Of a DNA stretch of 53,447 nucleotides, positions 23,770 to 36,531 are shown piece by piece (the stretch's first letter is position 1; each line of letters begins with the position of its first letter). The notes under the pieces are model-generated. The model worked only from the letters and a program-made list of their open reading frames with translations. It searched no databases and had not been told where the DNA came from. Origin of the DNA: Alectoria sarmentosa. Its lineage: Eukaryota; Ascomycota; Lecanoromycetes; Lecanorales; Parmeliaceae. Where the stretch lies: contig WOGZ01000233.1 of assembly GCA_009733775.1 (NCBI GenBank), positions 1 through 53,447 of the forward strand, read 5' to 3'. The translations under genes and the position numbers were made by a program.

Positions 23770-24960
23770 AAATGTTAAAAGAATAAATTACAATTATCAA
23801 AGAATATATCGAGAAAATGTTAAAAAAGGGTTACATTCGAGCAAGTATCTCTTTATATATAACTTTCATATTAATCGTAAAGAAATTCGATAATGACTTA
23901 CGCATCTGCGTGAATTATCGTGCGCTTAACGCTTTAATTATTTAAAATCGAAATACATTTTCATTAATAAAGAATATCTTGATAAAATTATATATAATTA
24001 AATAATATATTAAATTCGACATAATTATCACATTTAACGAAATTAAGATTAAAAAAGGACATAAAGAGAAAATAACGTTTTTAATAAAATATAATTTATT
24101 CGAGTATGTGATAATGTCTTTCGAACTATATAATGCGTTAAACATTTTTCAAATTTTTATTAATGATGTTTTACGCGAATATCTCGATGTATTTTACTTT
24201 GCGTATTTAAATAATATTTTGATTTATAATAATATCAAAAAAGAACACATTGATTATATAAAAAAGATTTTTGAAAAACTATAACAAGTTAACTTATATT
24301 TAAACATCAATAAATATGATTTTCATACGAAATAAATAAAGTATTTTGAATTAATCATAATCATCGAAGATCTCAAAATGAATTCACAAAAAGTTGAGAC
24401 GATACGGAATTGAAAGGCGCTTAAATGCGTTAAAAATGTATAAGCCTTTTTGAGATTCGCGAACTTTTATAAAAGGTTTATACACGAATACTTTAGAATC
24501 GCTGCGTTATTGTTCAATCTTACACGTATCAAACAAAAGTTCTTTATGTTTCTTTAAACATTAAACAATTTAAAATAAAAAGCATTTAAAGAGCTAAAAG
24601 AGACTTTTACGAATGTATTTATCCTTATTCACTTCGATCTCAACAAAAAAACGTGAATCAAGATCGATATTTTCGATTATGTGATAATTATCGTGCTCTC
24701 TTAAATGAATAATCAAGACATTTTATGTTCAATTGCTTTTATGTCAAAAAAGATGTCATCTTAAAAATGCAATTACGAGATTTATGATAAAAAGTTATTA
24801 ATCATTATACGTGTCTTTGAGAAATAACATTCAAAATTAATCGAGACATTTATCGAAAATTCAATCAAAATTTTCACAGATCATAAAAATTTTGAATATT
24901 TTATAATAACGAAATAATTAAATCGAAGACAAGCACATTAAGCGGAGTTTTTTTTTGAAT
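23770..24960 (+). pseudogene. Reverse transcriptase and RNase H remnant of element A
   Basis: Motifs in order: RICVNYRALNALI (near 23905), FINDVLREYLDVFYFAYLNN (24150-24215), where the catalytic YLDD has become YLNN, FLRFANFYKRFI (near 24440), and RNase H pieces YEIYDKKLLIIIRV (near 24780) and FTDHKNFEYF (near 24880). Trp codons are replaced by stops, and Asp by Asn, as expected from G-to-A changes on this strand. Confidence 0.9.
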
Positions 24961-25529
24961 TCAATTTTCATATTATATATAAATCGAAAAAGTAAAGCAT
25001 TAAATCAGATAATTTGACTCGTCAATTCGACGATCTTTCAAAAAATGATATTAATAATAAAAGACAACATCAGCATTAAATGCTTTTGAAAATAAGACAT
25101 TTAAAAATGAAAATATAATAAACGCTGAATCTCGCGCCCTTGTTTTTAAATGAAATCTTTTAAACGATTTACAACTTAATAATTATGATTTACGATTTAA
25201 ATAAGAAAGACGTTGACGATGAGAAGTTATTAAAAAAATCATCGTCGATTATTTCGAAATTATTTGTTAAAAAATTAATAAAAGAATTAACAAATAATTT
25301 CATTATCGAATCGAATATCGTATTAAAAATAAAAGATTTATATGAGAAAAAAAAGACTTTTTAACGAATCATTTTTGCGAAAAATATCGAATAAAGAAGA
25401 ATTCTTTAAAATTTAATTAAGAAAGATCTTTGATTGAAACTTGAAGATTATTAATTAAAAAACGATCTTTTATATATACGAAGACGGTTATACGTATCTA
25501 ATAATGCGAAACTTAAAACATAAATAATT

Positions 25530-26900
25530 AAATTTATACACGATTCGTCATTAGGCGGTTATGTAAAATATGCTATTATATATAATAAAGTTAACATTTA
25601 TTATTATTAACTCGAGATGACAAGCATCGTTTTCAAATTTATAAACAATTATTATATTTGCAAACGATTTAAAAGTTATAAAAAAGAAAAGCATAAGCTT
25701 TTCAAATCTCTTTCTATATTAGATCGATATTAAAAAAACATTTCCGTTAATTTCATCACCTCGTTATTCATTTATAACAAATATAATAAAAATTATTAAT
25801 ATGTTATAATTATTATGAATCGATTAATAAAAAAGAAAAAGTTCGTGTTTTTGAATTCTTTTAACATAAAATTATGATATAAGTTTTTCTCGAATAAATT
25901 TAAAGAGAAGAAAAATATTCGTTAATTATCATTTTTAATCGAGGCACGTAATTCATCGCTTATTTCTAATAAAGATTATGTGCGAAAATTGATATAAAGT
26001 CAAAGCTTTTCATTGCATTTCATTCAAAAATTAACGATTAAACGAAGAACGCAAATTCTACGCTGAAGCAATACCTTCACGCGTATATAAATTATAATCA
26101 AAAAAATTGAATAAACTTTTTATTTATTATAAAATTTGAAATCAATTCAATTAAAAGCGTTTTTATAAAAATTGCTTCTTTTTTGATTATAAAAGAATAT
26201 ATATCTCATTTCAATATTGAACTTTTTATATTATAAAATGTTAACGCAATTTAGAGAGCGAAAAGGAATATCGTAATTATAAATAACTTTATGAAAAAGA
26301 TTGAGAAAATGAGAATTCATTTTCGATAAAAATTTGTTTGAACTCGAGGCATTCAAAAGAAATACGTAAATCGACGTCGTTTATCATCATTTGAATTACG
26401 ACTTGACGACTTGATTATGTTAAATTCTCGAAACATTAAAATTATAAAACTCAACAAATCTCTCGATCACAAAAATATGAGATCATTCAAGATCGTATAA
26501 GTCATTAATAACTCGATATATAAATTCAATCTGCTCAATACGATGAAGAATATCTTTTCAATTTTTCACTTTTGATTATTACACAATATTATCGATGATT
26601 TTTTGCTTAAATAAAGATAATTTTTTTCTCTCTTTATATATATAAATGAAGAAAAAACGAATCATTTAATAAAGGAAATTCTCGATTTCAGAATAAATAA
26701 GAAACGAAAAGATTTTATAATAAAGTTCAAAGATTATTTAATATATAAAATCAAATACATCGATTATAATGATAATGATAATTTATTCACATAATAAATT
26801 TTCATAAACGCTATCGACTGTTCAGATTTGATGATAAATTTCCATCATAAATATTCAAATTATGACGATTCACATTCGTTTTTCAAGACTCTTCACGATT
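25530..26900 (+). pseudogene. Integrase and chromodomain remnant of element A
   Basis: The zinc-binding region reads KFIHDSSLGGYV (near 25540) followed by NNYYICKRFKSYKKEKH (near 25650), as in gypsy integrases. At about 26680-26880 the segment EILDFRINKKRKDFIIKFK, later SNYDD after FHHKY, matches chromodomain layout. That places A among chromoviruses, which are known to target heterochromatin through this domain. Confidence 0.8.
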
Positions 26901-27166
26901 AAAAACCTCTTTTTGCGTTATTAATATTTTATTGCGCTTATAAAATAAAAGGATTTAACTCTCTTTAACTTATAAAGTCGTAAAAATAAATAAAATTGTG
27001 AGGGAATGCGGACACCGTTATCGCTATTATACGATAAATCTCTTTTAACTCAATTAACTCGCAATAAAGATTCTTAAAGAATATAATATAAAGCGCTTCG
27101 TATTTATGATTATCTCTCGATTTTTTCTCAATCACAAAAATGTTTGTGTTCTTAAAAGAGGGATAA

Positions 27167-27365
27167 TGTTATAATTTGCCCTTCGATATTGCGATTCACC
27201 ATAAATCAAAATTAATCCTATAATTCAATTCTACATTAACGTGTCAAATTATGACTTAATCTTTTACTTCTATATGTATGCATTTATATTTAAAACTTCA
27301 TAATTAAAATTTCATTTAAATCACGTATAAAGTATTATTTCAATTTAAACGTGCAGTCTTTAACA
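27167..27365 (+). repeat. 3' LTR of element A
   Basis: 199 bp. It starts TGTTATAATTTGCCC straight after the polypurine tract and ends TCTTTAACA. It is the best-preserved reference for the A LTR in this window. Confidence 0.92.
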
Positions 27366-27370
27366 TATTC

Positions 27371-28961
27371 TTTCATCATTATATTATAATAATATTTTTT
27401 CATTAACATAATCGAAAAAATTCGTTTTCAAAATTGTTTTTTTAAATTTATCGAAATGTCGCAAAATAGAAACTCGTATAACGTTAATTTTTAATTAAAC
27501 AAAGACTTTTTGACAAACGAATAATTATTCGTAAATGACATCTTTTTTTATAAAACGAATCATCGATTTAATTATTTTCGAGAAATCTTTTATAAATCTT
27601 TTATAAAAATTACAAAAATCGATAAAGGTTTATACTTGTTTTAAATTTGTAAATTATATTTAATCGACGACGATTTATATCTTAATCGAATTTATTCGTA
27701 ATTCATTAATAAATATTAATAAGCCTAAAAATTTGATTTCTTATATATAAAATTCGCATTTAAGAATGTTCATTTGTAAATTGATTTTTCGTAACTTTTG
27801 AAAAATTAATCGAATATATTGAATGTGTTTCTTTTTGATTTTGTTATAAATAAAAATATTATTTAAATATGCTTAATAAAAGTTATTCAAATATTCGAAA
27901 AGAATATCGTTTATATATTGCTGATAAATAATAAAGTCATTTATTAATTCAAATGAAAACATTCGATATTTGTATATTTTAAAAAATATAACAAATGTAA
28001 TAAAGTTCTCGTTATCGAAATATATTCGAAATTTATTAAAAATAACGATAATATCAAGTTATATAAAATATTTGCAATTTTATATTTTTATCAAAATCTT
28101 ATTTATCAATAAAATAAAGTATCGATTTCTTTTAATGATAACGTTTAGCTTTTGATAATTCATACAAAATCGCAGATTTTCATTTAATTTTTTAATAAAT
28201 AAAATAAATAAGACGAATAAAGCATAATTAAATACGATAAATTCTTTTCTCAAATGTTCGTTTAAATATTTCTTAACTTATTCGAGTTTATGATCTAATA
28301 ATAAATAAATTCGATTTTTAAATAATGAATTTTTGTTTATTTTCTCAACGAATTTTAATTTATAATTATAAAAACGATATAAAAGTAATATGTTCGCTTA
28401 TAATCTATTAAAAACATTTGCGTAATCATGATAATTTATAAAAAATTTGTTAAATATCTTTTAAAAAGTGAAAATTTTAGCATTATTGATTTGAGCGTTT
28501 TTCGATATATATAATTTATAACATTTTTTATATTTGATTTCGAAGTCGCATAAATATGATTTATTAACAAATATGCGATTATTTCGTTATAATTGTGATA
28601 TAATTTCGAGAAGTTTATTGAAAATATCGTAAATTTCATTCATTGTTAAAAAAAAGAGCTTATTTTCTTTATTTCGAATTAAATAATAATAAATCGATAC
28701 GTCAATTTTAGCAATATCGATAAAATTATATTTTTTGATCATCTTTTCTTTAAATGTTTTAGATGTTGATGTCGATCTTTTTTTATTTAAAATGTCTTTG
28801 AAATAATCGATATCGAAATTATTTTTATTCGATTCATTTTCAACAATAGATTTAAAAGATCGTATAATGATAATAAATAATGTTTTTGATAAAAACGATA
28901 AATTTTCAAATGTTGATGCTTTGTTATCGTCATATTTATATCGTTTAAATATAAACAACAT
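27371..28961 (-). pseudogene. Reverse transcriptase / RNase H 5' half of element B
   Basis: Read on the minus strand. The pre-RT segment keeps DIAKIDVSIYYYLI and LFFLTMNEIYDIF (28961-28587). The RT end keeps AYLNNIFIYN (near 27850) and MNILKCEF plus FIDFCNFYKRF (27790-27590). RNase H opens with RHFDKFKKTILKTNFFDYVN (near 27460) and breaks off within ten codons of the A insertion. The missing continuation is found at 20611 and below. Confidence 0.85.
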
Positions 28962-31399
28962 TTTATCTTTTAATATATCGAGTACGACTTTATATTTATT
29001 TATTTATGAATTTTTAAAAATTAAATCGTGTTGTTTTAATAAAGCGATAAAAATAAGACAAAATTCTTTTTTATAATCGTGTATATTCAAAATAAATAAA
29101 AAACAATAAGTGATAAATTATTTAAACAATCGTTCATTATAATCTCATAATGATTTTGACTTAAAAAAAAAATAAGATTCGATTTATAAGCGTTTATATA
29201 TTTTAAATACGATGATTTCATTAATAACGATATAAGTCTCGATACATTCGCAATTTATAAAAGAATTCGAAAATGTTATTTATCGATTTTATGATGATAA
29301 TGTAATTGTTATTTAAAAGGAACGTCGTGTTAAGAAATCGTTTAAAATATTCGTTAAACACACGTTCGTATTATCTTTTATCGTGATTTTGAAAAAAATT
29401 AATCTTTTTTTAAGTTATTCGAAGAGTTTTTTAAATCATCGTCGTCGTTATTATTTATTCTTATAATATATATTCGAACAATTTTTTTGTTCGATTAAAA
29501 ACAATCACGTTTAATGTGTTTAATTTGATTATAATTATAATATATAAACTCTTTAACATCGATTTCGACTTTAATTTTAATAAATGAAATCGATATAATA
29601 AATTTTATAAATGTTATTATAATGCGAGTGATTTTAATTGTTAAAATAATTGATTTTTTTATTAAAAATGAAATCTTAAATGTGAATGTTTTAAACTTTT
29701 TTTTATATTTAACACGTTAAATGTTATTTAATTTTCGTAAATATTTTTTAATAAATGTTAATTCGTTGAAATCTTTATATGTGTTTCAATTTTTTCGTAA
29801 ACTTTCACGAATTTTTAAGCGTAAATATCGTATTATATTATCTTTATCTTTATTGATAATTTAATTAAATCGAATAAAGTCGATATAAAACTTTATAAAA
29901 GATATAATATCTTGTTAAAGAAAATTATATTATCGTTTAACATTATCTTATCGATCAAAATTCTCATAAATATCGATCAAATTATTTATTATTTTTTTAT
30001 AAAATTAATATAAGTTCGAATAATTTTTTAATCGACGTTTTATAATCTATTCTGAAACTTTTTCTTTCAATTTAAAAATAATATAAATTAATTTGAATTT
30101 AATAATAAAATATCAATTATGATTAATAATGAGTTTATGATTTATTTTGAAAAATTAATCGTTTTATATAAAACTTTTTTTATTCGTAAAGATAAAAAAA
30201 TTAAATAATTTAAAAAATTTGTTTTTTTTCGATATAGATCGATTTTTGAATTTATTATAAAAAAGTTCGTTCTTTAAATCCTTTTTTAAATTCTTTTTTA
30301 ATGATTGAAATTTTATTATATTGATTTTTCGTTATAATTGTGTTATTTGTTTTTGTTAATTACGAGCGATATTATTCGATTATTGAATTATAAATTTAAA
30401 TTTATATAAAGATTTTATAATTTCGTTTTTGTCGATAATAATCTTATAAAAACGAAAAAAAATTCGCGAAAATCGTCTCGTTCAAAACGAAGTTAATTTA
30501 ACATATTAAAAAATTCCTCAAATGTATTCTTCGCTCAATATAATAATTGCTCACTAATAAAAATGTATTATAAATTTAACTCATAATGTTGAGAGAGATT
30601 TTCAAAATCTTTAAATATAATTAAAATACGATGTGATTTGGTTTTGTTTAAGAGATTTTAAATGTGATTTATTTTTTTCATTTCGATAAAGATTATTGAT
30701 AAAAAAGAAAATAAAAGAGAAAAAGAAAAAGAGAAATTTAAATATTTCGAAAAATATAATATTAAAAAATATTGTGATAAAGAAGAGTGTTAACATTTTT
30801 TATTTAATATGTTTAATAATTTTCGTATAATAAAGAAATTTGATTTTAATATATAAAAAACAACAAAGGATGTTATTTAATCGTTTATTTATTTATTAAA
30901 TTTTCATAAAAATAGTGTGTTAATTGAATAACGTCTTTTCAATTTCGTTATTTATGCAAAAAATATTTATTATATCGTCGTCGATTTTGTATAAGAAAAT
31001 TTGATAATACGAAGTGAAAAAGAAAAACTTTGAAAGGTTATAAAATTGTGATTTTTTATTCGATGATGATGTCGTGAAAAATCTAAGTATCTTTAATGAT
31101 AATCTTTTGAATAATATGATCGATATTGTCTTAATTTGAATTATATAAAAATGATATATGATTATTTTTTTCGATTCGTTAATTAAACGAATGTTTTAAT
31201 ATCTTTTTTATATTCGTTATTATTAACGAAATGAATCGCTATTTCGATACGAGTTATTCGAATTTCAATTATCGTAGGTGATTTAACTTAAGAATACGAT
31301 ATCTTAATAGTTTTTATATTTTGATAAAATCTTTATTAGCACGATTCTTTAAATTCGTCAATTAATACGAATAAAATAAGTGAAATAACTTAATTATAA
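28962..31399 (-). repeat. Gag and leader region of element B, decayed
   Basis: Lies between the B 5' LTR and the pre-RT remnant, so by position gag plus leader. The leader (31399 down to about 30870) is homologous to the leaders at 13622 and 17132. The plus strand is TpG-rich and CpA-poor. No nucleocapsid motif is readable. Confidence 0.6.
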
Positions 31400-31603
31400 T
31401 GTTAAAATCAATATAAAATTATATTATATAAGTGTATTAAATAAGATAATTAAATGAAGAGAAAATATATACATAAAAAAAAGGCATTTATATAAAAATA
31501 AATGTTTCTGTCAAATCACGTTAAGCTCAATCGAGTAATGTTAAAGAAATATAATGTTAAAGAAAAGTTAACTCTATTAAGAATATAGAATACGCTCGTA
31601 ACA
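31400..31603 (-). repeat. 5' LTR of element B
   Basis: 204 bp. On the plus strand it starts TGTTAAAATCAATATAAAA and ends CGCTCGTAACA, with the ACGAC duplication outside at 31604-31608. It differs from the 3' LTR mostly by transitions. Confidence 0.9.
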
Positions 31604-33560
31604 ACGACGAAGAAATATTTATTATCAACTTATAAATTAATGCTTTTAAAACGACTAAAAATAACGAAGAAATTTATAAACATTTTCGAAAGATTATTAA
31701 TTATATTTATATATAATATATAAATCTTATAAAAAGTTTTATCGAAAACGAAGATATTGAAACTTAAATTATTATAATATATTTTAAAGAAACGAATTAC
31801 GTGATCGAAAAGATAATTATAACTTTATAAAAAATATATATTTTATTTTTTTAATAAGTTTAAAAACAATATAAAAATATCTTAATTTTATATTACGATA
31901 ATTTTTAATTAATTAAAAAGTGAGTTTTTTTCGTTACTATTAAAAATACGTTTATAAATTTAAATATATACATTAAATATTTCTCGTAAAAGTTTATAAA
32001 TACGAAATAAACTATCGACGAAATATAAAACGTTAAAAAAATAAAAAAGCTTATAGCTCGATAGAGGTATATCAAAAGTTATTTAAAATAGAAAAAGTTT
32101 TTACGATATTTTAAACGAATAAAAAACGATTATATTAATTATTTTATAAATAATTACATTTTTAATATTAAAATAAAAAACGCAGAAAATGAAAAGTGTT
32201 TAATTTCATATACGCTTTTTTTTAATATCGAATTGCATTGAAAATATAATTTAAATAAAATAAAATCGAAAAGCTTTAAAAACCTCGATTATTTATATTT
32301 TAAAATTTTTATAATATTATATTAAAATATTAATATATTATAAAAAATCGTATTTTCAATTAAATTGCGTTTTCATTATCACGTTAATAAATATAATAAT
32401 TTATTAATAATATATTTACTTAATAAAGATTTTTTATAAATTAAAAATTTATCTTTAATTATTATTTTAAAACGTTGAAAATTTCAAAATTTCAAATTCG
32501 TTTAATATCGTATTTTATTATAATTTTAACATTTGATATTTTTTTCTTAAATTATAAATTTCGTTTAAAAACGTAATTTATATAAAAAAATATAACGTTA
32601 ATAAATGTAAACTTTTTTTTTAAAAAAAATCGTTTAAATTTTCTTTTAAAAATATAATCGAATTTTTTAAATTTTTTAACGTATATTATAACTTTTTCGT
32701 ATAAATTAAAATTAACGTTAATTATATTATTTAAATAAAGAATTTTTATTTAAAATATATCGTAAATCAATTTATATATTAAATATAAAAACTTTTATTT
32801 TTTTTAATAATATAATTTTTAAATAATTTTATTAAAAAAAGTTTAAATAATATTTTAATTTTAATTTTTATTAAATTATTTAATAATATATGCGTACATT
32901 TAAATTCGATTATAAATAACGTTAAATGTTAAAATAATATAAAATTATAACGTTTTTTTAAATGCTTAAAATTATAATCGTTTAAAAAAATTCGTAAATT
33001 CGAATAATAATCGTAATTATAATAATTTAATTAAAAATAAATATAACTTAAATTTTAAATTAAATCGTATATATTTTCGATATATACTATTTTTAAAATT
33101 AAAGAAATTAATTAAAAGTCGTATTTCTTTTTTCGTAAAACGCATAATTTTTTACAATCGTTTCGATAATTAAATATTAATATTAAATTTTTTTTATTTT
33201 TTTTCATCGAACGAACATATTTATAACGCGAGACGATAATGATTTTAATTTAAAAACTTAATAATATTATTATATAAATTAAAATAATAAAATCTCTCTC
33301 ATTTATAAAATTTATAATATATAAATGTGATAAAATAAATAAAAAAAATGAAATAAAAATGCGATTGTAAGATTTTCGATTAACTTCGTTACGTTTAATA
33401 TATTATCGAATTAAATTAATAATCGAAATATAAAATTATTAATTTTATGTAAAATCTTTATAAAAATGTTATTAAATCTTTTTAATAACGTGTATTTTTC
33501 ACTTTAATTAAAGAAGATCAAATCTGTCGTTTTTTCGATAAACGCATAAATGAAAGCATG
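31604..33560. repeat. AT-rich decayed repeat DNA
   Basis: Nearly all A+T with CpG-biased remaining C. A ~35-base block at about 31622-31660 (CTTATAAATTAATG...AAAACGAC) repeats one at about 17706-17745 on the far side of element B, so the insertion target was itself a small direct repeat. No gene is visible. Confidence 0.6.
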
Positions 33561-34138
33561 ATTGTTTTTCGATACGTGTAATGAAATAACATCATCATTC
33601 ATAACCTCAGATGCTTCACATTAACGACTTTCAGTCTATCGTCGATTACCCGTTTTAACGCCGTCGTATTATACGAATTGTGCTTTATTTTGATATGTGC
33701 GCGGATCTATTTTTTTGGCGTCAAACGGGGTCATTGAATTCCATTTCTGACGACGGAAGGGTCTCAGTTTAATCTTGTGGGTCAAAGGTTTGATTCGTCT
33801 CAAATCGTCGGCGACGCGAATGTCGACAGATACTATAGGACCTCGACGTTAAATCTGCTTTGTAGATACTGCGGGTCGATGCGGGGTTGGGCTTCGGCAT
33901 CTTTGCCCGTCGCAGATCTCAGATTCAACTTCTGATAGGTATTCGAGGTATAAGACAGAGTAGTCATCATGATATTTGTGAGACGACAGAGTTCTTTACA
34001 TGGCGATCAGAGTACATCACACATCACAATGAACTAGCATGATTAGCCAGTATATCAATGAAGTGCATGTACAACGAGTTTCATACCTCGCAAAGAGCCT
34101 TGTGCCTTGTGCCTTGTGCCTTGTGCAGAGCTCCTATG
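33561..34138. other. Left edge of gene island 2, no gene
   Basis: GC rises quickly after about 33560. No frame longer than 60 codons is open here. A heptamer microsatellite (CCTTGTG, about four units) lies at 34097-34125, just beyond the stop codon of the membrane-protein gene. Confidence 0.6.
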
Positions 34139-35458
34139 CTATACCCACTCCCACTGGGTGTGAATGTCCACGACACGTCTGATACCACGCTCATTCGATA
34201 CTGGCTGCATCTCGACCTCGTCTGCCCGACCAGGCGTCGCTGTCTTGTCGAGAATCTTGTCGTAGCTAGAGTTCACTTTGCCGCTGTGACTTTGTTCCTG
34301 GGGCTGGTTCGGTCGCGAACGCTGGTAATGTGTCGACGCCTGATCCTTCCCTAACAGCAAGAGCACGAGTGGGGGCAGGGTAGGGGCGCACGCGCAGACG
34401 ATGACAACGGCAATTTCAATGCTGTCGAATAGGTGAGTGGGAACACAGTACGAGCACCGCCGCCGGAAGGGTAGACAAGAACGACGTACAAGGTCCAGAT
34501 CCAGAGACCATAGACGTCCCATGTAAAATCAGGTTGCTCTTCTTCAGACAGACAAGTAGTCTTGACGATGGCGCAAGCCATGGCGCTGGATATCGTGATT
34601 CAGCTTTGCAAAGAATGTCTCATGGGTGGCAGCTACTCACAAAATACCAAGGCCCATCAGGATAGAGATACCAATTTTGCGGCTTCGTTTCATCTGGAGG
34701 TCCCATAAGACGGTAATGGGGAATATAGCGAGGCTCAAATCCACGAAGGAGGACCATGCTGTCTTTGTATTAATGCGACGGTTTCTAGACACTCTTCGAA
34801 GTAAAGAACTCACAACCGGTAAATATCGTCGTATACCTCAGGACATTTGGTGACCAGCAGTGAGCGGGCTCCGTGGGGTTCCAGAAGTGTGATGGGGGAT
34901 CGCATTGCGCAAACACAAAGATAGAGGATAAAGCAGAGCCGATGGCTAGGATCGTGACGATGAAATATAAGAAGGAGATGCCTTGTCTCTTTGGCCCCAT
35001 GAGCTTGACAATGAGTATCACAACGGCCAGTTTCGGCAAGAAAATGGCAAAGATGCCGATAGGCTGTAGGATGGCGCTGAGATACAAGGTGTAGGAGATC
35101 TGTTCCGGCTGAAGATAGACGATGTGACGACCGAGGCCACTGCGAATGGAAGCACTGTTGAGGGCGATGGTAATGATGAACAAGACCTGTGCAGACCGTG
35201 AGACTATGGGAAACAGAGCCTGTCGTCAAAACTACGTACCACTGATATGGCGAGTAGAGCATCATCTAGTGCTGCATTGTGAGTGATGCGGAACCGAGTA
35301 TAGACCCTGCACGCAACGAAGAAGATCGCCACGGCCACACACAGCCACGAGATTACGAGGATGGCGGGCCCTCGGCTCTCATCGGGAGGTAGAGATGCGT
35401 TGGTCGCGGAAGTGTCCATGGCTCGAGTGATGGCTCTAGCGGCGGGCTTCTTGGGCAC
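34139..35458 (-). CDS. Seven-helix integral membrane protein (fungal rhodopsin-domain family)
   Basis: Five exons (35458-35240, 35186-34814, 34758-34641, 34585-34490, 34421-34139) with introns of 53-68 bp keep phase and give 362 residues. The protein belongs to the large fungal rhodopsin-domain / PTH11-like membrane family, for which no single biochemical role is established. Visible: a short N-terminus; helix 1 (ILVISWLCVAVAIFFVACRV); then YLQPEQISYTLYLSAILQPI; FLPKLAVVILIVKLMG; SFLYFIVTILAIGSALSSIF; the typical loop AQCDPPSHFWNP with CW; SFVDLSLAIFPITVLWDLQM; IGISILMGLGIF; and IEIAVVIVCACAPTLPPL. A ~70-residue polar cytoplasmic tail ends it. It is divergent from the O-methyltransferase at 36532. 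ATG 35419 is an alternative start. Confidence 0.9.
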
Positions 35459-36531
35459 GTATAGGGAGGTTCGGACAGCTTGAAGGGTGAAAGCTCGATT
35501 GATATGTGAGAATCAATGCACATTAAGCCTCAGAACTTTTCGCGAGTTGAGAAAACATTCAGATGGTATAGGATCAAAAAATGGCTCACTCCTTTCTCAT
35601 CTCAGCCAACTGCATCACGAGAACGCTGATATTATTAGCTAGTCCGGCAAAAGTGTGGGTCACAAGTCATGCAAGTAGAGGCGGATCATGTGACGTCTTT
35701 GAAGATCAGAGGGTATCTTAAAAGACTAGATGAGGCTGAGTAAAGACTATCATTAAGAGCCAACCTTGTAGGCTTACTTAGAAGGACTTGAAGACAGATC
35801 AGAAGTTATCTAATCTTCGAAAACATCGTCTGGTCCTTCCCTGAATGCATGATCTATGACCCACGCTCTTGAAGGCGTAACATGAGAATGGTGGTGAGGG
35901 GGGGGAGTCAAGCTGGTGGAGGGCAGAGATTTGCTTTCTATGGCCACAAATGAGGGTTCAATGCATGTCGGAGAAGGAATGAAAGTCCCATTCAGCTCGG
36001 TAAGCCCAGAAGCAGGTGAGAGGTGAAAAAAGCAACGATTGACAAACATTTGGGTGAGTGGAATTTGGGCTACCCTCATAGAATAGTGGGTTTACGGATC
36101 AAGCATGCCACATCACAATGCAGCAGATTGAAAACACATTGTTTCACCTGCACCATTATGCATAGTAACGGGCTGAGTTTCCCAGCGTGGCAAAGATGTG
36201 CGCTTCCTGCCACTTCGCGATTGGCCCAGTTGACCATCAGAAGGCTGATCATGCATAATACAGATTACAAGAAGACCGTTTCAAAGTCCGTAGTTACCGG
36301 ATCACTTGATCAATCGGAGCTCTAGTCTTATATGGTGTTGCTGATCTTTACCACAATCACGACCGTATAATATAAGCACTAGGCTATTGATCCGACCCGG
36401 TCCAGTACCTTATTCGAGAAAGGGGGAGCGGACCACGGGGCGCCTTGCCTTCACACACGAAGACGGGTTTCAAATACCACTTGAGTTCACCAAGTCATTA
36501 TATTTACCTATGGCATAGTAAGTCAGCCAAT
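35459..36531. promoter_or_regulatory. Divergent intergenic region, membrane protein / O-methyltransferase
   Basis: About 1.07 kb between divergent starts. A 89-residue minus-strand frame (36079-35810) is low in complexity and has no family resemblance. No other gene is seen. The region must hold both promoters; no regulator sites can be assigned by eye. Confidence 0.5.

Larger units (their letters stand above)
20617..27365 (+). mobile_element. Ty3/gypsy chromovirus-type retrotransposon A (full length, dead)
   Basis: A 6749-bp plus-strand element with two 199-bp LTRs. Target duplication is TATTT at 20612-20616 and TATTC at 27366-27370, one transition apart. A polypurine tract AAAAGAGGGATAA precedes the 3' LTR. 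Internal domains appear in canonical order: gag-like region, retropepsin, reverse transcriptase, RNase H, integrase, and a chromodomain near 26680-26880. It is inserted in the RNase H frame of element B; B's frame resumes on the far side. Many stops and D-to-N changes show RIP. It is less decayed than B's outer relatives, consistent with later insertion. Confidence 0.93.
17752..31603 (-). mobile_element. Ty3/gypsy retrotransposon B, split by retrotransposon A
   Basis: A minus-strand LTR element. The two outer LTRs (17752-17955 and 31400-31603) are both 204 bp and differ mainly by transitions. The host target duplication ACGAC is present at 17747-17751 and 31604-31608. A purine-rich AAAAGAGAGAAATAA tract precedes the 3' LTR on the element's sense strand (about 17970-17956), as expected for plus-strand priming. 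Removing the inserted A element leaves about 7.1 kb, a normal size for this class. Pol domains read downward: pre-RT sequence (28961-28587), reverse transcriptase (about 28500-27600), RNase H interrupted at 27366/20616, and integrase (about 20110-19560). Every domain contains stops, so it is dead. Confidence 0.92.

Noticed and set aside
28587..28961. 124-residue minus-strand frame considered as an independent gene
   Set aside because: It matches the pre-reverse-transcriptase part of element B and is in place within it.
35810..36079. 89-residue minus-strand frame in the divergent promoter region
   Set aside because: Low complexity (His/Pro/Ser runs), no family resemblance, and located where both promoters should be.
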